Assembly (NCBI GenBank): GCA_021774785.1
Contig: JAJFIQ010000019.1
Location: 806,001 to 870,000 of the forward strand
From: Emcibacter sp.
Lineage (GTDB): Bacteria; Pseudomonadota; Alphaproteobacteria; Sphingomonadales; Emcibacteraceae
DNA length: 64,000 nt
Direction: 5' to 3'
Shown: positions 50,674 to 62,022 of the stretch, one piece after another
Layout of the letters: each line of letters starts with the position of its first letter
Position numbering within the stretch: the stretch's first letter is position 1
Translations under genes and position numbers: made by a program
The notes under the pieces: model-generated
The model's input: the letters and a program-made list of their open reading frames with translations, nothing else
Database searches by the model: none
Told to the model about the DNA's origin: nothing

Positions 50674-51819
50674 TTAGGCAAATGCCCCACCGCGAGAGAT
50701 TGTCGTATCCCTATGGATTGCCACACAAAGCACAAATCCAATCCCCACAAGCAGGGTCAACATGGCCGAACCGCCATAAGATACCAATGGTAACGGCACC
50801 CCAACCACAGGAACCATTCCAAGATTCATCGCCATATTTATGAACATATAGAGGAAAAATGTGACCGCTATTCCCAATGACAATAAACGGCCAAACTGGC
50901 TTCTGACACTCATACTGACGATTAAGGCATAAGCCATTAAAATAATATACAGCCCCAATAGGCCAAGCCCCCCCATCAGGCCAAATTCTTCCGCGAGTAC
51001 CGTAAAAATAAAGTCCGTATGTTTTTCCGGCAGGAAATTCAACTGACTCTGACTTCCCTGAATAAAGCCCTTGCCATAGATACCGCCGGAACCAACTGCA
51101 ATTTTGGCCTGTATACTATGATAGCCCGCCCCAAGCGGGTCTCTTTCAGGATTAAGAAAGGTCAATACTCTATTCTGTTGATAGGGTTTCATATAGTTCC
51201 ATGCACTGAAAGCGGCCGGTATCATGGCAATGAACCCAACCACAAAAATCCACAAGCGCACACCGCCACAGTATAAAATAGAAATACCGCCGATAATAAT
51301 CAACAGAGCCGTACCGAGGTCCGGCTGCATAAGTACCAGAGCCACCGGTGCCCCTATCAGGAAGACTGGCATAATCAACCGTGTATATTGCCCCGTCTCT
51401 TCCTTCGCCAAACAATGATAATAACGAGCCAGTGCCATAACCAGTGCAATTTTCATCAATTCAGACGGTTGAAGGTTCATGAAACCCAGATTGATCCACC
51501 GGGTTGCGCCCATACCTGTCTGTCCCATTACACTCACAACAACCAGCAGCATTAAAGAAATAAAGTAAAACGGATAGGCAAGAAACATCCAGACCCGAAT
51601 ATCGATCAGGGCAATCACCACCATGCCGACCATGCCAATAACAAAGCGGATTACCTGCTTCTTAGCCCAAGGGTCCACTGCCCCCCCTGCCACAGAATAA
51701 AGTAGCGCAAATCCGATAATGGCAATCATGACAACAACCGCTATTATCAATAAATTCAATTCCGATAATTTCTGGAATAAGGATTTTGAACGGCGTCGCC
51801 CTTGCAATCTCATCGCCAT
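50674..51819 (-). CDS. rodA: rod shape-determining protein RodA
   Basis: SEDS family: PEKHTDFIFTVLAEEFG, GVPLPLVSYGGSAM. Confidence 0.97.
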   Translation of the reverse strand: MAMRLQGRRRSKSLFQKLSELNLLIIAVVVMIAIIGFALLYSVAGGAVDPWAKKQVIRFVIGMVGMVVIALIDIRVWMFLAYPFYFISLMLLVVVSVMGQTGMGATRWINLGFMNLQPSELMKIALVMALARYYHCLAKEETGQYTRLIMPVFLIGAPVALVLMQPDLGTALLIIIGGISILYCGGVRLWIFVVGFIAMIPAAFSAWNYMKPYQQNRVLTFLNPERDPLGAGYHSIQAKIAVGSGGIYGKGFIQGSQSQLNFLPEKHTDFIFTVLAEEFGLMGGLGLLGLYIILMAYALIVSMSVRSQFGRLLSLGIAVTFFLYMFINMAMNLGMVPVVGVPLPLVSYGGSAMLTLLVGIGFVLCVAIHRDTTISRGGAFA

Positions 51820-53636
51820 CAGACTTCGTCCTTGGCAAACATAAACTCAAGGACATCTTTGGCTATGGGGGCCGCTTTTTTCGCACCACCACCGCCATGT
51901 TCCACAATTACACTTACGGCATATCGGGGGTTTTCCAAAGGGCCATATCCAACAAAAAGGGCATGATCCCTCTCAATCCACGGTTTTTCCTCATTTTTGC
52001 GAACTCTGTCATCGCGTTCACTCTGTGTAATTCGGCGCACCTGTGCAGACCCTGTTTTACCACCAAAAGACATACCCTTCTTTCTCATTCGTTGAGCAAA
52101 GGCGACTCCTATTGGATCATTGATCACCGCATCCATCCCCTTCAGAATAATTTCCATATTCCGTCGACTATAGGGAATAACTTCAGGCGAAATATCAGCC
52201 ACATCAACATCGTCAAATAATATTTTAGGTGTCACCGCCTTGCCACCGTTTACCAAACGTGCGGTCATCACACAAAGCTGCAAAGGCGTGACAAGGACAT
52301 CACCCTGTCCAATACCCACATTAGCCGTGTCCCCTCCCTGCCAACGCACACCGCGCGTTGCCATTTTCCAACCCTTGGACGGATTGAGGCCCTTTTTCTC
52401 ACCGGGAATGTCAATGTCAAATTTTTTACCCAAACCAAATCGTTCGGCCATTTCGTGTATCTTGTCGATACCAACCCGTCCGGCGACCTCATAAAAATAG
52501 ACATCACAAGAACCTGCTATAGCTTCTACCATGCTCACATGACCATGACCCTGGCGTTTCCAGCAATATTTGGTCGTATTACCAATCTCATATTTACTGT
52601 TACAGAATATTTTCTCTTGGCTATCTATGACACCGGCCTCCAAAGCCGCCAATGCCACAATCATTTTAAAAGTTGATCCCGGCGGATATTCCCCCTGAAC
52701 AGTTTTATTTATCAATGGTTTACGGGCATCGTTCAACAGGACATCATATTTTTTCTGGCTAATTCCCAGATTAAAATCATTAGGGTCAAATGCGGGGGTA
52801 GAGGTCAGGGCAAGAATCTCGCCTGAATGAACATCCATCACCACCACAGCAGCACTTTCATCACGTACCCGGTCGGCGGTAAATTTCTGAATACCCCGGT
52901 CAATGGTCAGGTTTAACGTATCGCCGGATACACTGTCATTGCGCGATAATTCCCGGATCACCCGGCCCATGACATTAACTTCTACCCGACTGTTCCCTGC
53001 CTTGCCGCGAAGTCTCTGGTCCAGAATACGTTCCATGCCATTCTTACCAATCTTGAATCCGGGGAGCTCCAATAGTGGATCCTCACCTATCTCCCGTTCA
53101 TTGACCGAACTGACATAGCCCACAATATGAGCCAACAAATCCTTTTCCGGATAATAGCGAGTGATCCCCATATCCGGCTGAATGCCGGGCAAATCAGGGA
53201 TATTGATATTCACACGGGAAAATGTTTCCCAATCCAGATTTTCTGCCACGATGACAGGTAGAAATGCCCTTTGCCGTCCTGCCGCCCGGAGAATTCTTCT
53301 CTTCTGACGTTCGGAAACAGGTAATATTTTATTCAGAGCTTCCAGTGTTTCCTCTACATTATCCGTCTGTTCTGGAATGATATTTACCCGATAATCTGTC
53401 CGGTTAATGGCAAGCCCATGACCATTACGATCGAGTATTTTTCCTCTCTCCGGTGCCAATAGACGCAAGCTGATACGGTTCTTATCAGCAAGAAGTTTAT
53501 ATTGATCCTGCCCGACAACCTGTAGAAAATACATGCGCCCGATCAAACCAGATGTAAGTATGAGCATACCACCTGAAATCAGCCCCGCACGGCGGGTAAA
53601 TAATTTGTATTTCTGATCATCAGGAGACGTCGCCAT
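51819..53636 (-). CDS. mrdA: penicillin-binding protein 2
   Basis: EYPPGSTFKM (SxxK), SGD-type region, FGGKTGSAQV (KTG). Confidence 0.97.
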   Translation of the reverse strand: MATSPDDQKYKLFTRRAGLISGGMLILTSGLIGRMYFLQVVGQDQYKLLADKNRISLRLLAPERGKILDRNGHGLAINRTDYRVNIIPEQTDNVEETLEALNKILPVSERQKRRILRAAGRQRAFLPVIVAENLDWETFSRVNINIPDLPGIQPDMGITRYYPEKDLLAHIVGYVSSVNEREIGEDPLLELPGFKIGKNGMERILDQRLRGKAGNSRVEVNVMGRVIRELSRNDSVSGDTLNLTIDRGIQKFTADRVRDESAAVVVMDVHSGEILALTSTPAFDPNDFNLGISQKKYDVLLNDARKPLINKTVQGEYPPGSTFKMIVALAALEAGVIDSQEKIFCNSKYEIGNTTKYCWKRQGHGHVSMVEAIAGSCDVYFYEVAGRVGIDKIHEMAERFGLGKKFDIDIPGEKKGLNPSKGWKMATRGVRWQGGDTANVGIGQGDVLVTPLQLCVMTARLVNGGKAVTPKILFDDVDVADISPEVIPYSRRNMEIILKGMDAVINDPIGVAFAQRMRKKGMSFGGKTGSAQVRRITQSERDDRVRKNEEKPWIERDHALFVGYGPLENPRYAVSVIVEHGGGGAKKAAPIAKDVLEFMFAKDEV

Positions 53637-53640
53637 TATC

Positions 53641-54156
53641 TCACCTATTCTCGGTCACAAGCATATTGCGTACCCACCCAAGGAGTAAAACCACCACGGG
53701 GAAGACCGCAATGGTGAATATGCTTTGCCCTAAAGCATTCCATAAGTTCTGAGTTTCTTTTATATAAACAGATGCCGTCGCCCATGTCGCCAGACCAAAT
53801 ACCAACGCCACCATAATAAAAACCAGCCAGTTAAACAGAAATTCCCGCTCAAGAAACCGGCTACTCTGCCGAACAACGAATATACGGACAATCAGCAACA
53901 GCAATGCCATCATTCCCAATGGGCCACCGCTTATTATATCCTGCAATAGCCCCAGTAAAAACACGGCACTAACCGGCATAAGGCGTGGTTTGAAAATACA
54001 CCAGTAATATACCGCTGCCAACGATAAATATGGGAATAAATTATCGAGGAAGAACAGTCTATATTGGAGCTGCATTACTAGTATAAGCACTAGTGTACTC
54101 ACGAAGGGTAAAATACCTCTAAAACCAATTTCTGATTTACTTTCCAAGCCCATCAT
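53641..54156 (-). CDS. mreD: rod shape-determining protein MreD
   Basis: multi-TM, position between mreC and mrdA. Confidence 0.88.
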   Translation of the reverse strand: MMGLESKSEIGFRGILPFVSTLVLILVMQLQYRLFFLDNLFPYLSLAAVYYWCIFKPRLMPVSAVFLLGLLQDIISGGPLGMMALLLLIVRIFVVRQSSRFLEREFLFNWLVFIMVALVFGLATWATASVYIKETQNLWNALGQSIFTIAVFPVVVLLLGWVRNMLVTENR

Positions 54157-54995
54157 CAGTTTGGTTCCTTGGTCGTGTTTTCTTGGTTCTCAACTACCGG
54201 ACTGCGAATAATCTCATAACCTACAATACTGACGTAATTCAGATTATATAATTTCGCTGATAATTTGATCCTTATACCTTCTGCGGTTATTTCCACCACC
54301 TGTCCCACAGGCAGGTCGGGGGGAAATACCATCCCATATCCAGAGGTCAGGATAAGATCCCCAATGGCAAGTTTTTTATCAAAAGGCAGAAAGGCAAGTA
54401 TTGGGTAGGGTGAGTTATCTCCTTCAAGAATCATGTTAATACCCCCTGCGGCCAGTTTAACGGGTATACGACTGTTTATATCTGTGGCCAGCAACACACG
54501 GGATGAAGAAGATCCTAAATTAATTGTTCTGCCTACGATGCCGTCCTCGTTAATGACCGCATAGCCTTTTTCAACGCCGTCATTAGTCCCACGATTAATC
54601 AATACACTTTTAAAAAAAGGACTGTCACTGTCAGAAACCACCCTCGCAGCAGCAATGGTATTCACTTGCCCCTCACCAACATTCAGCAGCTTCTTAAGGC
54701 GTTGATTATCAATGGCCAGTTGAGACGCTTTGATTTGAGCCAGTTTCAAAACTTCATTTTCTGATATGAGGCGTTTATTTTCTGAAAAGACGATAGCCAC
54801 CTGTCTGGTCCATTCCATAAAATCGCCAGCCGCTTCAAAGGGACGAGACGCAATATCCAGTATAGGAACAAAAATATCAGATGTTTTTGAGCTGATATCA
54901 TCCACTACAGAAGTATTTTTACTGCCGAATATTAACAGTGCAAGAGCCAACGTAATGAAGAAGCCAGAGGAAAACCTGTGTCTTAACTCCTTCAT
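54156..54995 (-). CDS. mreC: rod shape-determining protein MreC
   Basis: N-terminal TM/coiled coil, GIVGRTINLGSSSSRVLLATDINSRIPV. Confidence 0.95.
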   Translation of the reverse strand: MKELRHRFSSGFFITLALALLIFGSKNTSVVDDISSKTSDIFVPILDIASRPFEAAGDFMEWTRQVAIVFSENKRLISENEVLKLAQIKASQLAIDNQRLKKLLNVGEGQVNTIAAARVVSDSDSPFFKSVLINRGTNDGVEKGYAVINEDGIVGRTINLGSSSSRVLLATDINSRIPVKLAAGGINMILEGDNSPYPILAFLPFDKKLAIGDLILTSGYGMVFPPDLPVGQVVEITAEGIRIKLSAKLYNLNYVSIVGYEIIRSPVVENQENTTKEPN

Positions 54996-55032
54996 ATTTT
55001 AACCTCACATAATTTGATACGGAAAACTGACC

Positions 55033-56073
<1,041 letters not shown>

Positions 56074-56251
56074 TTATCGCCTATCACTTAATCTTAACCC
56101 GATTGTTTCAGGGTCATTAACCTTAATTCCCGCCGCTTATATATCGTTTGTATTAACATACTACTGCGAAAGCAATTTTTTTGTGGAGAATCTGAAGCCT
56201 TTTATGCTTTTTCCGCTATATTCATAGAAAATCGAAAAATAGGGGCAAATT

Positions 56252-57010
56252 ATGTTCACATGGCTGCAAGAAAAAATAGCAGATTTTATCCTACATTATT
56301 TGCATAAACCCGTCTGGCGGTATGAAACTTTTTCCGTAACCAGTCCGCAAATTCTTGAAAGCTTTCTGATGCCGGGCGATGTTCTGCTGGTGGAGGGAAA
56401 TCAGCGTGTTAGCAGCATCATAAAGTTTCTTACCCAATCCACTTGGTCCCATGCCACCATATATATCGGCAGTCATGGTACAAAAAATGCGGATGGCGAA
56501 AAATTATGCCTAATCGAAGCCGAAGCAGACGGCGGGGTTAAAGCCGCCCCTCTTACCAAATACAAACGCTTCAACACCCGCATTTGCCGACCCGTAAGCC
56601 TGAGTTCCGATGAAGTGAAACAGGTAATAGACTATGCCATTGGCAGAATCGGCCATCAATATGATATGAAGAACATCATCGACCTTGGTCGCTATCTGTT
56701 TCCTTATCCGCCCGTGCCGATCTTCATGCGTCGACGCATGCTCGCGCTCGGTAGCGGCGACCCCACACGCGCCATCTGTTCAACCCTGATTGCACAGGCT
56801 TTCCAATCGGTTCACTATCCCATATTACCCGAAGTTACCAAAGAGTGTGTAGAGACCAGTCAGGCCAGATATATCGAAAAAGAAATCTACCATATTCGCC
56901 ATCACAGCCTCTTCACCCCAAGGGATTTTGACCTGTCACCATATTTTTCAGTGGTAAAACCAACATTGGAATCTGACTTTGACCATAAATCCCTACATTG
57001 GGATCATTGA
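56252..57010 (+). CDS. YiiX/permuted NlpC-P60-like hydrolase
   Basis: GDVLLVEGNQRVSSIIKFLTQSTWSHATIYIG, ICSTLIAQAFQ. Confidence 0.8.
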   Translation: MFTWLQEKIADFILHYLHKPVWRYETFSVTSPQILESFLMPGDVLLVEGNQRVSSIIKFLTQSTWSHATIYIGSHGTKNADGEKLCLIEAEADGGVKAAPLTKYKRFNTRICRPVSLSSDEVKQVIDYAIGRIGHQYDMKNIIDLGRYLFPYPPVPIFMRRRMLALGSGDPTRAICSTLIAQAFQSVHYPILPEVTKECVETSQARYIEKEIYHIRHHSLFTPRDFDLSPYFSVVKPTLESDFDHKSLHWDH

Positions 57011-58551
57011 TCAGCCATTGCTTCTGGTGCTGTTTTTTCCCGTTTCACCCTGAGCTTGTTGAGGGCGTTGATATAGGCCTTTACGGATGCCACCAATGTA
57101 TCCACATGGGCACCATGACCATTGACCGTTTTGCCATCCTCTTCCAATCGCACCGTTACCTCTGCCTGTGCATCGGTTCCACGCGTTACCGCATGAACCT
57201 GATATAATTCCAAATGCGGGCTGCCACCCAACAATCCGCGCAAGGCTTTGAAGGAAGCGTCCACAGGGCCATTTCCCTGACTGGTAACGGTCATATTCTC
57301 ACCGTCCACCTCCAACCCAAATGTGGCACTACTGGCCTGCCAACTGTCACAGATAAAGGACCAACTGGTGAGCTTCATATACTCATTATCCCGTTGGTCT
57401 TCGTCCACAATAGCGATAATATCATCATCATAAAGGGTCTTTTTCACATCGGCCAAGTCCTTGAAACGGGTGAATGCACTCATAAATTCATTGTCGCCCA
57501 GTTCGTAGCCCATTTCTTTCAACTTTTCCCGAAAGGCGTGACGACCGGAATGTTTGCCCATCACCAGTTCGGATTTCTTCAAGCCAACAGATTCAGGAGT
57601 CATAATTTCATATGTTTCCGCATTCTTCAGCATACCATCCTGATGGATACCGCTTTCATGGGCAAATGCATTGGCCCCCACAATGGCCTTGTTATGCTGT
57701 ACATCCAAACCCGTTACCGTTGACACCAGTTTTGATGTTCTAATGATATTTTTGGTATTGATAGCCGTATGGTAGGGCATCGCGTCCTGTCGGGTTCGGA
57801 ACGCCATAACGATTTCTTCCAGAGCAGCATTACCAGCCCGCTCGCCAATACCATTAATGGTACATTCGATCTGACGCGCCCCGCCCTGCACAGCTGCGAT
57901 GGAGTTAGACACAGCCAGACCCAAATCATTATGACAATGTGTGGAGAAGATGGCCTTATTCGAATTGGGAACATTTTCAATAATCTTCTGCATGATGATG
58001 CGATATTCATCTGGTGTGGTATAACCCACTGTATCCGGCACATTAATGGTCGTTGCACCGGCCTTTATGGCGACCTCTATGCTGCGGTACAAGAAATCCA
58101 TTTCTGTGCGCGTGCCATCTTCACAGGACCATTCCACATCATCACACAAGTTCCGAGCATAACTGACACTATCAGCAATGCGGTCAATCACCTCATCCGG
58201 CGTCATTTGCAGCTTATGCTCCATATGAAGCGGACTTGTGGAAATAAAAGTATGAATACGGGGGCGAACCGCCTTTTTCAAGGCCTCTGCCGCCCGATCA
58301 ATATCTTTGTGGGATGCCCGGGCCAGCGAGCAGACGATTGTTTCTTTCAACAATTGCGCCACTTGGGATACAGCCTCGAAATCGCCGTTGGAGGCGATGG
58401 CAAAGCCAGCCTCGATCACATCAACGCCTAAATTCTCCAGCGCCTCCGCCACGCGCAATTTTTCACCCAGTGTCATGGAGCAGCCCGGCGACTGTTCTCC
58501 GTCACGCAATGTGGTATCAAAAATGATAACCCTGTTTTTATCTATGGTCAT
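57004..58551 (-). CDS. leuA: 2-isopropylmalate synthase
   Basis: FDTTLRDGEQSPGCSM, FSTHCHNDLGLAVSNS, C-terminal LeuA dimer domain. Confidence 0.97.
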   Translation of the reverse strand: MTIDKNRVIIFDTTLRDGEQSPGCSMTLGEKLRVAEALENLGVDVIEAGFAIASNGDFEAVSQVAQLLKETIVCSLARASHKDIDRAAEALKKAVRPRIHTFISTSPLHMEHKLQMTPDEVIDRIADSVSYARNLCDDVEWSCEDGTRTEMDFLYRSIEVAIKAGATTINVPDTVGYTTPDEYRIIMQKIIENVPNSNKAIFSTHCHNDLGLAVSNSIAAVQGGARQIECTINGIGERAGNAALEEIVMAFRTRQDAMPYHTAINTKNIIRTSKLVSTVTGLDVQHNKAIVGANAFAHESGIHQDGMLKNAETYEIMTPESVGLKKSELVMGKHSGRHAFREKLKEMGYELGDNEFMSAFTRFKDLADVKKTLYDDDIIAIVDEDQRDNEYMKLTSWSFICDSWQASSATFGLEVDGENMTVTSQGNGPVDASFKALRGLLGGSPHLELYQVHAVTRGTDAQAEVTVRLEEDGKTVNGHGAHVDTLVASVKAYINALNKLRVKREKTAPEAMADQ

Positions 58552-58592
58552 GTACTTAGCCTTAACTTTTGAATTGAATATAACATATTTCC

Positions 58593-58668
58593 CGGTCAGG
58601 GACCGAATTTTGGTTTTCTCCCCTGCACGTCCGCCAGTTAATGGCTTTTAATTCTAAGACGTCAGGGG
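58593..58668 (-). promoter_or_regulatory. candidate leuA attenuator: mutually exclusive hairpins
   Basis: minus-strand CCCCTG/CAGGGG + CGTC/GACG (58620-58668) versus CAGGG/CCCTG (58597-58625); CGGTC/GACCG at 58593-58605. Confidence 0.5.
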
Positions 58669-58796
58669 CGACTAAGTCGACCGAGTAGAAGGGATAAAAG
58701 AAGGAGTGATGCAAATGGCAACATAACAGCACCAGCAAATTTTCTGCCCGTGTTCATAATATTTTGCAATATACTATCTGTCTGTTTCATGCTCAT
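58662..58796 (-). CDS. candidate leucine leader peptide upstream of leuA
   Basis: MSMKQTDSILQNIMNTGRKFAGAVMLPFASLLLLSLLLGRLSRP; true start uncertain (58796, 58790, 58757 or 58724). Confidence 0.55.
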   Translation of the reverse strand: MSMKQTDSILQNIMNTGRKFAGAVMLPFASLLLLSLLLGRLSRP

Positions 58797-58886
58797 TCTT
58801 GCATAATGTTTCAATTATCAGCCCTTATAGACAATTTTATTTGCCCTGTGAACCGAAAAAATGACAGATTATAAAATTGGTTGTTT

Positions 58887-60548
58887 TTATTTGCTGAGAC
58901 GTAGATTCGAAAGATCATTTGCAATAGTCTCGAACGCACCCGACAGTTCAGAAGATGATGGTGCGTGGAAATATTTTCCACTATCTGTTGCGCAGCCTCT
59001 ATATAGGTTTTGAAGACTGGCATTTGTGGCACCACTGCCAAAAGTGATTGTATAGACTGTTATTCCCGCGCCCCGCATGCCAGCACAAACGAATGCCAAA
59101 CGTTGGTTAATAGCAGCGGTCGATGCCGTCCGTGTTTTGGCCCCTGCAAGACGGCCTTTGTCCCGTCTGCCATAGCCAGAATAATCCCCCACATAATAAC
59201 GGCCAATACCGGGGCCATTAGTGGCATCAAAAGATCTTGGCCCATTATTTTCATCATCCATGTCCCACCGGCTTCGGGAACAACCACGAGAACATTCCCC
59301 ATCTCCGTCATCATCAAAGGTATCACGATCATCACGAGAGGAATTTCGCCCATCGTAATTGGCATGTTTTCCTCTGGAATTGATGATCCAGTTTTCACCA
59401 TCCGTCATCAAAATGGTTGCCTTAATCATCTGATCATCATTATAAGGAACGGGGTTAAAAAATGGCGAGCCGGTATGAAGCATTCGCCATCCCCAAATCA
59501 TACCTATATTAGCAATTGTGCCACCACGGTTATATGAATAATAAAGGTTATCAATGTAATTCGTCAGCGTATTTTTGTCGTTGGTAAAACCCAGAACGGG
59601 AGCAGGACAATTAATGTTGGGACCAGCATCACTGGACCCTTCCCCAACCCCCCCTTGAAGTTGATAGTTTGGCGCAGGCCAATTCTCACCATTAGGCCCT
59701 TTCAGATCGGAGAGGCTATAGAAATGATTATCGTAATGCGGTCGCCAAAGGAATGGTTTCCAATCCTGACCATTATGCTCAACACTTACATCAAAGGCAG
59801 ACCCGTCAAGAGCAGCATTTGTTGCTCTTGCCTCTACACAGCCACTCCATTTTTCAAGATCATTGGGATCATATGTATAGCTGGCCGGCACACCGCTCAT
59901 ATCCAGATAACTGCTATCAAGCAGACCGCCAATATTGACAGTTGTAACATATGGCACAACCGCTACGGACAATTGATCAGAACTCGTTTCGTTGCCAAAC
60001 AGGGAATTAACCAGCGTGGTGGATGCGTCTTTAAGCGCTGTCATTCGGGAGAAACTGCCTGCGGAACTTCTCATCGAACCTGTGGAATCCAGTACCATAA
60101 CAAGCTGCAGACCAGTTGTCTTGCTCGTGGCTTCAGCAGTTACCTGAATAGGAATAGTATCAAATCCAAAAATTGACATGAATGTAGCAGGAATAGATCC
60201 AGATGCTGATACGGTTAAGGTCTTCTGCACGGTATCAACTTCGGCAATAACCAATGAACCAACGGTACCCCCCATAAAATTTGCCGCAAAATTATTATCG
60301 AAAAAAGACTGAATTTCCGTATCTCTCGTCGTTGAGTGAAAAGCCTTCCCACCCGCCAGTGCTGCGGAATCAAGGGCCCCGGACAATTGTGCACGATATA
60401 AATACGCCCTGGACATATCGACGCCGATTCCCAAAATTCCGATAAGGGGGATCAACAAAAATATGGTTTTGATGAGAATTACACCATCCTCATCCTTGCC
60501 TAGCCGGGTTAGGAGTCCTGACATCCTCTGCCAAAGAAATGAAATCAC
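58887..60548 (-). CDS. TadG-like pilus-assembly protein with vWA domain
   Basis: N-terminal TadE/G TM, VMVLDSTGSMR, Asp/Gly-rich insertion. Confidence 0.88.
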   Translation of the reverse strand: MISFLWQRMSGLLTRLGKDEDGVILIKTIFLLIPLIGILGIGVDMSRAYLYRAQLSGALDSAALAGGKAFHSTTRDTEIQSFFDNNFAANFMGGTVGSLVIAEVDTVQKTLTVSASGSIPATFMSIFGFDTIPIQVTAEATSKTTGLQLVMVLDSTGSMRSSAGSFSRMTALKDASTTLVNSLFGNETSSDQLSVAVVPYVTTVNIGGLLDSSYLDMSGVPASYTYDPNDLEKWSGCVEARATNAALDGSAFDVSVEHNGQDWKPFLWRPHYDNHFYSLSDLKGPNGENWPAPNYQLQGGVGEGSSDAGPNINCPAPVLGFTNDKNTLTNYIDNLYYSYNRGGTIANIGMIWGWRMLHTGSPFFNPVPYNDDQMIKATILMTDGENWIINSRGKHANYDGRNSSRDDRDTFDDDGDGECSRGCSRSRWDMDDENNGPRSFDATNGPGIGRYYVGDYSGYGRRDKGRLAGAKTRTASTAAINQRLAFVCAGMRGAGITVYTITFGSGATNASLQNLYRGCATDSGKYFHAPSSSELSGAFETIANDLSNLRLSK

Positions 60549-60756
60549 CCTTTTCTCCAGTATTATTCACAAATATATAAATAAGAGCATATTTTACATG
60601 CTGTGGTTTAAAGAACAATTAATCAATCAATCAATTCGGTTAAAATTATCAATTAAATTTGAATAAAAAATACGAAACTTATTAAGATATATTTAAAGTT
60701 TATTTCTATATATTATGTATATGGTAATTTGGTTTGAATACATCAGGCGCAAGCTA

Positions 60757-61389
60757 ATGTTAAATAAGCTCGTATTTATTGTTCTAAAAATATTTAGAAT
60801 AATATGGCGACGTGAAGAGGGGGCGGCAGCAGTTGAATATGCTATCGTTCTGCCAATTTTTCTGACTCTGACATTTGGCGGTTTTGAACTGGGGCGTATC
60901 TATATGGTGAACGCTGCCCTTGAAGGTGCCGTTGCAAAAGCAACCCGAACGGCTATGACCGGTGATGTACCTATCACTTACAGCAACCGCTCTGATTACA
61001 TATCCCATATCGTAACTTCCAACCTTGAAGACGCGGGCGTTACATCAGGTGTCACAATTTCAATGCAGGTTTATGCTTCATTCTCAGATATTGGTGAACC
61101 AGAGCCCTACGTCGATGCAAATGGCAATTCACAGTATGACTCAGGCGAGTGCTATTCTGACATAAATGATAATACATTTTGGGATGAGGATATGGGGTCA
61201 TCTGGCACAGGGGGCGAAGAAAATATTATGGTTATGACCGTTGATGTAAACCTCCCCTATATGACCGGTTTTATGAAATCCATTATGGGCGGTCGTAATG
61301 GGACAAACCTTACCTCCACTACCGCAATAAGGAATGAACCATTCGGTGGTGTTGCGTGGGAACCAAGTACCAATGTGATCTGCTCTTAA
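60757..61389 (+). CDS. TadE-like pseudopilin with Asp-rich loops
   Basis: REEGAAAVEYAIVLPIFLTLTFGGFELGR; alternative start 60715. Confidence 0.88.
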   Translation: MLNKLVFIVLKIFRIIWRREEGAAAVEYAIVLPIFLTLTFGGFELGRIYMVNAALEGAVAKATRTAMTGDVPITYSNRSDYISHIVTSNLEDAGVTSGVTISMQVYASFSDIGEPEPYVDANGNSQYDSGECYSDINDNTFWDEDMGSSGTGGEENIMVMTVDVNLPYMTGFMKSIMGGRNGTNLTSTTAIRNEPFGGVAWEPSTNVICS

Positions 61390-61393
61390 GCGA

Positions 61394-62020
61394 TTGGATA
61401 AAACAAGAATGTTTATGAAAATTTTGAAATTTTTCCGAACAATAAAACGATGTTCCAGTGGCGTAATTACGATAGAATTAGCCCTTGTCACACCGGTAAT
61501 AATAATGATGATCCTCGCCAGTGCTGATATCGTATCGTATCTTATTGCCAACCAGAAGATATCAAGAGCGGCATATACAATTTCCAATCTGGTCACACAG
61601 ATGGATGAAGGTTTAACGGAATCACAACTTTCGGATATGATGTTATCCTTGGGCGAAGTCAGCAAACCTTTGGACCTGTCAATGGACGGCAAGGCAACCG
61701 TAACGGCCATAATTGGCATTGGAACTGATGGTTCTGCTCCTGACAGTTATGAAGTTGCCTGGCAGAGATGTTATGGTTCTATTAACAGCACAAACGGCTT
61801 TGGAAGTGCAGGATCTATTGTTAATGCGTCTGAAATTCCAGATAATATGATTGTCATGACATCTCAGGTTTTAGTGGTAACGGATGTAATTTACAATTTT
61901 ACCCCAATTGTTGGTTTCATTACTATTAATGATCAAATAGAATATCAATCGTATTTCAGACCACGCCGTGGCTCTATTGAAAATATTATCAGTGATGTTC
62001 AAACAACTTCTACCTGCTGA
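61394..62020 (+). CDS. TadE/TadF-like protein
   Basis: CSSGVITIELALVTPVIIMMILASADIVSY. Confidence 0.85.
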   Translation: MDKTRMFMKILKFFRTIKRCSSGVITIELALVTPVIIMMILASADIVSYLIANQKISRAAYTISNLVTQMDEGLTESQLSDMMLSLGEVSKPLDLSMDGKATVTAIIGIGTDGSAPDSYEVAWQRCYGSINSTNGFGSAGSIVNASEIPDNMIVMTSQVLVVTDVIYNFTPIVGFITINDQIEYQSYFRPRRGSIENIISDVQTTSTC

Positions 62021-62022
62021 TT

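Noticed and set aside
57769-58431. 220-aa plus-strand ORF
   Set aside because: Antisense shadow of leuA, which has complete family motifs.
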